Positions 8,593 through 11,861 of a stretch of DNA of 11,861 bases are shown here, piece by piece. Origin of the DNA: an uncultured Campylobacter sp. (GTDB taxonomy: Bacteria; Campylobacterota; Campylobacteria; Campylobacterales; Campylobacteraceae); assembly GCA_905373295.1 (NCBI GenBank), contig CAJPSJ010000034.1, positions 1-11,861 of the forward strand. Direction: 5' to 3'. The notes beneath the pieces were generated by a model. The model saw only the letters and a list, made by a program, of their open reading frames with translations, searched no databases and was not told where the DNA came from. The position numbers were made by a program, and so were the translations under genes. How positions within the stretch are numbered: the first letter of the stretch is position 1; every line of letters begins with the position of its first letter.

Positions 8593-8689
8593 TATAATTA
8601 AATTTAATTTTTACTAAGTCAAATTTGCGCAGCTTTGGCGCAAAAAGATAACCTCTATCAACAAAACCTAAAACTATTTTAGCTACAAT
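8593..8689 (+). promoter_or_regulatory. Two candidate -10 elements upstream of the cupin remnant
   Basis: A perfect TATAAT lies at 8593-8598, and TACAAT at 8684-8689 is preceded by T-rich CTATTTTAGC. The second is about 30 bases before the remnant's ATG and is the likelier original promoter. Between them sits a 7-bp hairpin (TTTGCGC 8624-8630 with GCGCAAA 8638-8644). Confidence 0.45.
8624..8644. other. Small perfect hairpin
   Basis: TTTGCGC at 8624-8630 and GCGCAAA at 8638-8644 enclose a 7-base loop. No T-run follows on either strand, so a terminator role is doubtful; it lies between the two -10-like elements. Confidence 0.4.
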
Positions 8690-8718
8690 GCCTTGCAAAT
8701 TTTATGAAAGGGCGAACA

Positions 8719-8850
8719 ATGAGTAAAATTTACAATCTAAACGCCGACACGAAAGTGATCGCAAAAAGCGTCGTTAGCAAGAGAATTTTTGACTGCGAGA
8801 ACGCTCACGTCGACGTGTTTGCCTTTAACGATGCCAAGTGCAAGATCTGA
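8719..8850 (+). pseudogene. Truncated cupin-domain protein (N-terminal remnant)
   Basis: ATG at 8719 with AAAGGG at 8707-8712 opens a 43-residue frame. The part VVSKRIFDCEN followed by VDVFAFND matches the first strands of small single-domain cupins, where the FAFD element is normally followed by a Gly-Glu-Gly-x-x-x-x-His metal site. Here the match stops after about residue 38 and five unrelated residues (AKCKI) precede TGA, so the metal-binding histidines and the whole barrel are missing. None of the cupin continuation is recognisable downstream. The codon use resembles guaA, not the HEPN gene, so this is probably a native gene broken by a deletion or insertion with a breakpoint near 8834. 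It may still be transcribed and translated because its start signals are intact. Confidence 0.7.
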
Positions 8851-8895
8851 TTAGCGCGAGACAAAAGTATCGGTAAGAGACGCCAGATAAATACG

Positions 8896-9118
8896 GCGCA
8901 ATTGCTTTAAATTTAAAAATATGCTGCCTAAAAAATCTGCGTGGTATAGAAATTAACCACCTATTAGTACATAGCCATAAATTAATTAAAGAGAATAAAT
9001 CACTTAAGCGATCGAAATTTATGCGGATAAATTTGTCTGAAAAGCATAGCTTCAAGTGTTGATTTATCAGTACCGAGCACCACGCAAATAGCGTAAATTT
9101 AAAAGTAATAAATTGCGC
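8896..9118. repeat. Imperfect inverted-repeat arrangement, possibly a decayed small element
   Basis: Three 8-base blocks on the left (GCGCAATT 8896-8903, TAAATTTA 8908-8915, TGCGTGGT 8938-8945) recur in mirrored order and inverted on the right (ACCACGCA 9079-9086, TAAATTTA 9094-9101, AATTGCGC 9111-9118). Spacings differ between arms. It could be a degenerate MITE-like element; TAAATTTA is common here, so chance contributes. Confidence 0.35.
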
Positions 9119-9161
9119 TGCGTTCTTTGCGCGCAAACAAAAAGAACGACGGATAAATTTG
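9024..9161. repeat. Direct 12-base repeat
   Basis: CGGATAAATTTG occurs at 9024-9035 and again at 9150-9161. The core AAATTT is a very common word in this genome, so this may be coincidence. Confidence 0.5.
9121..9148. terminator. Hairpin downstream of trpF
   Basis: CGTTCTTT (9121-9128) pairs with AAAGAACG (9141-9148), and the palindrome TTTGCGCGCAAA (9126-9137) lies inside or competes with it. It is about 130 bases past the trpF stop on the minus strand; no clear T-run follows, so a terminator role is only possible. Confidence 0.35.
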
Positions 9162-9274
9162 AACAGAATGATACATAGTCGCATGCGGTGAGATAATCTT
9201 ATTTTATTCTCGGCTGTCTACGATGCGCGTATCAGCAAGGCGGTATGTTCTATACCGGCAAGGTCGCAGCAAGT

Positions 9275-10936
9275 TCAATCTGCCGCGCCGTCTGCGTTTT
9301 CGATTATTCGCAAAATTTCGCTTATCTTTTGCGGATCTTTGATGCCTCGCGCATCCTCCACGCAGCTGTTTAGATCGATAGCGTAGGGGCACAGCGCGAG
9401 CGCTTCAAGTATATTTTGCGCGCCGATGCCACCTGCAAGAATAAAAGAGATCGCGCCGCCTTTGGAAGCGGTGCTACACTTATCCGCGCTATCATCCTTT
9501 GCGGCACCTAACTTGCCTACTTCGCCGCCGTCATTCGCAATATTTGGCGCGCCCGCCTCATAGTCATTTGCGCCGCAATGATCGGAGCCCTCCTTCGCGG
9601 GCTCTATATTGTTTGACTGAGTAGCAGTACACGCACTGGCTCCGCACTCCTCGCCGCCCTTTGCATCGCAGCTATAATTTTCTATTGCAGACTTTGCCTC
9701 GCTTGATCGGGCGACATCACGTACAATTCTGCTGGCCTCGTCGTCATTAGCGGCACGGTGATTGTCGCTTCCTATAGGCTTTGTACCGCTGTTTTCAGTA
9801 CACTCTGCGTAAAATTTTTCCTCGCCGAGATTCTCACAGATTGCATTGCGCTCAAAATCGTCTCTTGCGTCGTCTGTGCTTTGCATTGTGTTGCCCGCGC
9901 AGTATTTTTCATCGCGCGCCGCACAGTATCGTCCTTTGCGGCTGGGTCCAGCGCGTCGCAGCAGATCCCAGTCGAAGCTCACGCCGTTGCCGCCCAAACT
10001 CGCCCCTTTGGCGTCGAATAATATCCGGTCGCAGCTCAAGCCCTCAAGCGGCGGCATTTCGGCGCCGATGCTTAGCACCTGCCACGCCTCGATACTTGCC
10101 GCGTTGAGGCGTGCTTTGAAATCCGCGCTTATACGTCCGTAAATTTGAGCGCAGTCTAGCTCGCAAGCCTCGCAAATTTTTAAAATTTGCTCTTCGCCTA
10201 GAGCTTCCGCACCAAAAATTTCAGAATTCAGATCCTCCATCGAGGCGGGCGCGGCGCGGTTTGCGTTTAAATTTACGCTCAAATCGTCGCGCTGCTTTTC
10301 GCAAGATTTCGCGGCTTCGTAAAATTCTACGCCGCCGCTCTTGCTCGCGTAAATTTTATCTTTGCAAATTTTATCGCCGCGAGTTTTGCCGCTAAAATTT
10401 TTGCAGGCGGCGACGCTGTGTTTTTCAGAGCTCAAAGCAAAAACTCCGACGCACTTTGCGCCGTTTTCATGCGCGATGCGTGCAATCTCGCGCGCTGTCT
10501 CTATGCTGACGCGGCGCTTGGAGCTTGATACGAATATCGCGCCTAAAAATTCCACGCGCACGCCCGAGTCGTCGCCCTGGCTTCGCGAACCGCTGCCAAA
10601 ATTTTTATCACAATCACAATTCTGCTCGCACGTAAAATTTGCGTGATTTTGCGCGCGGCATGCGGAATTCTCGCCGCCCTGATTAAAATTTTGCGAGAAA
10701 TCCTTACTGCCGGAATTTCGCGTAGCATTCTCGGCATCCGAATTAAAATTCCGCCTAGGATTTTCGCCGCAAAAATTGGACTTTTTTATCGAACTCTCGC
10801 CGTCTGATTGCAGTAAATTTTTAGCGCCGTCCGCGCTCTCTAAATTTGCGTATAAAGCTGAACTGCACGCCAACACGGCGCGGGCTTCGGCGGCGCTTTT
10901 GATGCCGCAAATTTTGATCTTACTTTTGTACGACAT
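9275..10936 (-). CDS. trpF: Phosphoribosylanthranilate isomerase with three large low-complexity inserts
   Basis: TrpF isomerises N-(5-phosphoribosyl)anthranilate to CdRP in tryptophan synthesis (cytoplasmic TIM barrel, normally ~200 residues). Here one 553-residue frame holds every core element in order: KICGIK with catalytic Cys10; FLGAIFVSSSKRRVS (130-144); KCVGVFA (161-167); DCAQIYG (261-267); AWQV (284-287); ILFDAK with catalytic Asp308; GGNGVSFDWDLL (315-326); FILAGGIG phosphate site (498-505); DLNSCVED (521-528). Between them sit hydrophilic inserts rich in Ser, Asn, Asp, Glu, Gly, Ala and Cys, at about residues 34-126, 170-241 and 329-495, each in a loop between barrel elements. Removing them leaves about 225 residues. 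All inserts are in frame without stops, so the enzyme is probably made and may work (inference). ATG at 10936 overlaps the methyltransferase end by 17 bases, with GGAA before it. No other trp gene is adjacent. Confidence 0.92.
   Translation of the reverse strand: MSYKSKIKICGIKSAAEARAVLACSSALYANLESADGAKNLLQSDGESSIKKSNFCGENPRRNFNSDAENATRNSGSKDFSQNFNQGGENSACRAQNHANFTCEQNCDCDKNFGSGSRSQGDDSGVRVEFLGAIFVSSSKRRVSIETAREIARIAHENGAKCVGVFALSSEKHSVAACKNFSGKTRGDKICKDKIYASKSGGVEFYEAAKSCEKQRDDLSVNLNANRAAPASMEDLNSEIFGAEALGEEQILKICEACELDCAQIYGRISADFKARLNAASIEAWQVLSIGAEMPPLEGLSCDRILFDAKGASLGGNGVSFDWDLLRRAGPSRKGRYCAARDEKYCAGNTMQSTDDARDDFERNAICENLGEEKFYAECTENSGTKPIGSDNHRAANDDEASRIVRDVARSSEAKSAIENYSCDAKGGEECGASACTATQSNNIEPAKEGSDHCGANDYEAGAPNIANDGGEVGKLGAAKDDSADKCSTASKGGAISFILAGGIGAQNILEALALCPYAIDLNSCVEDARGIKDPQKISEILRIIENADGAAD
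9548..9773 (-). repeat. Degenerate internal duplication in trpF insert 3
   Basis: Residues 389-402 (GSDNHRAANDDEAS) and 450-462 (GSDHCGANDYEAG) are clearly related, and the underlying DNA at about 9736-9772 and 9556-9588 aligns with few gaps (both begin CCTC on the plus strand and share GTCATT). The insert therefore seems to have grown partly by duplication. Confidence 0.6.
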
Positions 10937-11861
10937 ATAAAAATTCCGTCACGTAAAGCTCGCGCGCGTTTAAATTTCTGCTCGCGCGGTAGGTTGGATA
11001 GCGGATCTCTATCGTGCGCACGGAGCCGATGTGCGCGAGGTTTTTTAAAAATTCCGCCTTTGAGATGAAGCCCTCTGAATTAAAAGAGATTATTAAAAAT
11101 TTCGCCGGAAATTCCGCCAGCAGCGCAAAAAATTCCTCAGCAGCGCTCGATTTTTTGTTATAAGCCGAGCGGTTCCAGCCTGCGGGGATTCCCGAGACCC
11201 TGCTAAGTCCCGCAGCATTTGGGCGCTTGCCCTCATTTATAAAATCCGTGATCAAATTTAGCATGAAATAGTTCGAGCCGTATGGGTGCTGATTGTAGGG
11301 TGGATCAAAATACGCGACGTCAAGCTGCGAAAAGCGCTCGCGCGCACTCTGTGCAAAGCGCGAGGCGTCCTCTTGAAAGACCGCGCTTTTGCAGGCGAAA
11401 TTTGAAAGCACGGGTAGGCGCAGAGAAATCTCGCCCATTATGCGAGCTAGCGCGTTTTCGCCGCTGCCGCCGAACTTACCCACGCCCGCTTTGTCCTTGT
11501 AAAAGCCTTTAAAAACGCCGCCCGTGTTTGAGTGGATGCTCGCCTCGCTAAGCAGCGGCGCAGTGAAGAAATCGCGAAATTTTTGCGGGATTTTGCTAAT
11601 CTGCTCGCAAAGCCCGCCCAAAATCAGGGCGTTTCGGCGCGTGTAAAAAGCGCGCTCGCCCGCTTTAATATCCCGGTCGTCCTTCGGCGCGTACAGCTCG
11701 CTAAAAAAGCTCTCAATCGGCGTAAAATTTCTTAAAATTTCAGCGTGTAGCTCGGTTAAATCCCGCCACAGCTCGTCGCTGAAATTTGAAAGATAGCAGG
11801 AGTTTATTGCGCGCGAGTAGCCCTCCAGATCGTTTGCGATCACGAGGTTTGAGTGCGCTTT
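10920..11861 (-). CDS. D12-class (DpnM/FokI-like) adenine-specific DNA methyltransferase, N-terminus beyond window
   Basis: The frame is open to the right edge; a GTG at 11843 sits inside a conserved stretch NLVIANDLEGYS, so the true start lies further right. Visible parts fit the D12 class of N6-adenine methyltransferases: VIANDLE with the acidic residue that contacts S-adenosylmethionine, SIHSNTGGVFKGFYK, and the catalytic motif IV DPPY (codons 11295-11306) followed by NQHPYGSNYFMLNLI. The SAM-binding PFxGxG motif I should lie beyond the edge. It methylates adenine in a specific DNA site, either as the modification half of a restriction system or as an orphan regulator; the target cannot be read from the sequence. 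No restriction endonuclease lies on the visible side: the next gene, overlapping by 17 bases, is trpF. The ending VTEFLYVVQK looks like a natural C-terminus. Confidence 0.88.
   Translation of the reverse strand, partial: KAHSNLVIANDLEGYSRAINSCYLSNFSDELWRDLTELHAEILRNFTPIESFFSELYAPKDDRDIKAGERAFYTRRNALILGGLCEQISKIPQKFRDFFTAPLLSEASIHSNTGGVFKGFYKDKAGVGKFGGSGENALARIMGEISLRLPVLSNFACKSAVFQEDASRFAQSARERFSQLDVAYFDPPYNQHPYGSNYFMLNLITDFINEGKRPNAAGLSRVSGIPAGWNRSAYNKKSSAAEEFFALLAEFPAKFLIISFNSEGFISKAEFLKNLAHIGSVRTIEIRYPTYRASRNLNARELYVTEFLYVVQK

Larger units (their letters stand above)
8389..8718. other. Non-coding stretch between HEPN gene and cupin remnant
   Basis: No convincing gene. It holds two hairpins (listed separately), two -10-like sequences, and a 41-codon open stretch on the plus strand from TTG 8384 to TAG 8507-8509 (contains SIATLARGIAVQSAP) that has no ribosome site and that I do not recognise. 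Around 8395-8510 the base composition is clearly GC-richer than the HEPN gene, suggesting the boundary of the acquired DNA lies near 8390. Confidence 0.5.
8851..9274. other. Gene-free stretch downstream of trpF
   Basis: AT-rich, no open frame with a ribosome site or recognisable domain on either strand. It contains an imperfect inverted-repeat arrangement (8896-9118), a hairpin (9121-9148) and a repeated 12-mer. No trpB or other trp gene follows trpF here. It looks like decayed mobile or genic DNA between the cupin remnant and trpF. Confidence 0.5.

Noticed and set aside
8825..9184. 119-codon minus-strand open frame rich in Phe, Arg, Cys and Leu
   Set aside because: No ribosome site, no recognisable domain, composition of a chance frame; it also runs into the cupin remnant on the other strand.
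9260..9285. GTTCAATC resembling a tRNA T-loop near the trpF stop
   Set aside because: The flanking bases do not form the five-pair T stem and no acceptor or anticodon arm can be found.
9758..10646. Several plus-strand open frames opposite trpF
   Set aside because: They are antisense shadows in GC-rich low-complexity DNA where stops are rare; none has a start signal or a domain.
9452..10837. TrpF inserts as inteins or frameshift artefacts
   Set aside because: No intein splice residues (N-terminal Cys/Ser block, terminal His-Asn) at the borders, and the reading frame returns exactly to the TrpF core three times without a stop.

Overview
The window looks like chromosomal DNA from a Campylobacterota organism, most likely one of the higher-GC oral Campylobacter (gracilis/rectus/showae type). 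The basis is the guaA and uvrC protein sequences, the very frequent AAATTT words on both strands, AAGGA-type ribosome binding sites, T-rich extended -10 promoters, and the uvrC / DUF721-like / guaA neighbourhood, which I recall from Campylobacter jejuni. The species assignment is inference.

Left part (1-5219, all minus strand): uvrC is preceded by, and overlaps, a small DUF721/DciA-like gene. It is followed by a large membrane hybrid sensor kinase (NIT sensor, HisKA, HATPase, pseudo-receiver, long Pro/Glu/Lys-rich linker) that runs off the left edge. The outermost ~55 bases look inverted relative to that gene. Middle (5190-6977, plus strand): a 65-residue LptM/YifL-like lipoprotein starts inside the antisense 5' end of the DUF721-like gene, and guaA (GMP synthetase) follows with its own promoter.

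Accessory part (6978-9274): directly after guaA comes a strikingly AT-rich gene with a TTG start. It encodes a 435-residue protein with an N-terminal HEPN domain and an intact R-x4-H ribonuclease-type motif, so it is a probable laterally acquired RNase-like effector, possibly for phage defence. Behind it are about 900 bases of debris: hairpins, a cupin gene cut off after about 38 residues, and a weak inverted-repeat structure.

Right part (9275-11861, minus strand): a DpnM/FokI-like D12-class adenine DNA methyltransferase enters from the right edge and overlaps by 17 bases a trpF gene. This trpF is extraordinary. All parts of a normal ~200-residue phosphoribosylanthranilate isomerase are present in order with catalytic residues, but three low-complexity inserts of roughly 90, 70 and 165 residues swell it to 553. 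The expanded TrpF and the HEPN gene are the two items most worth following up.
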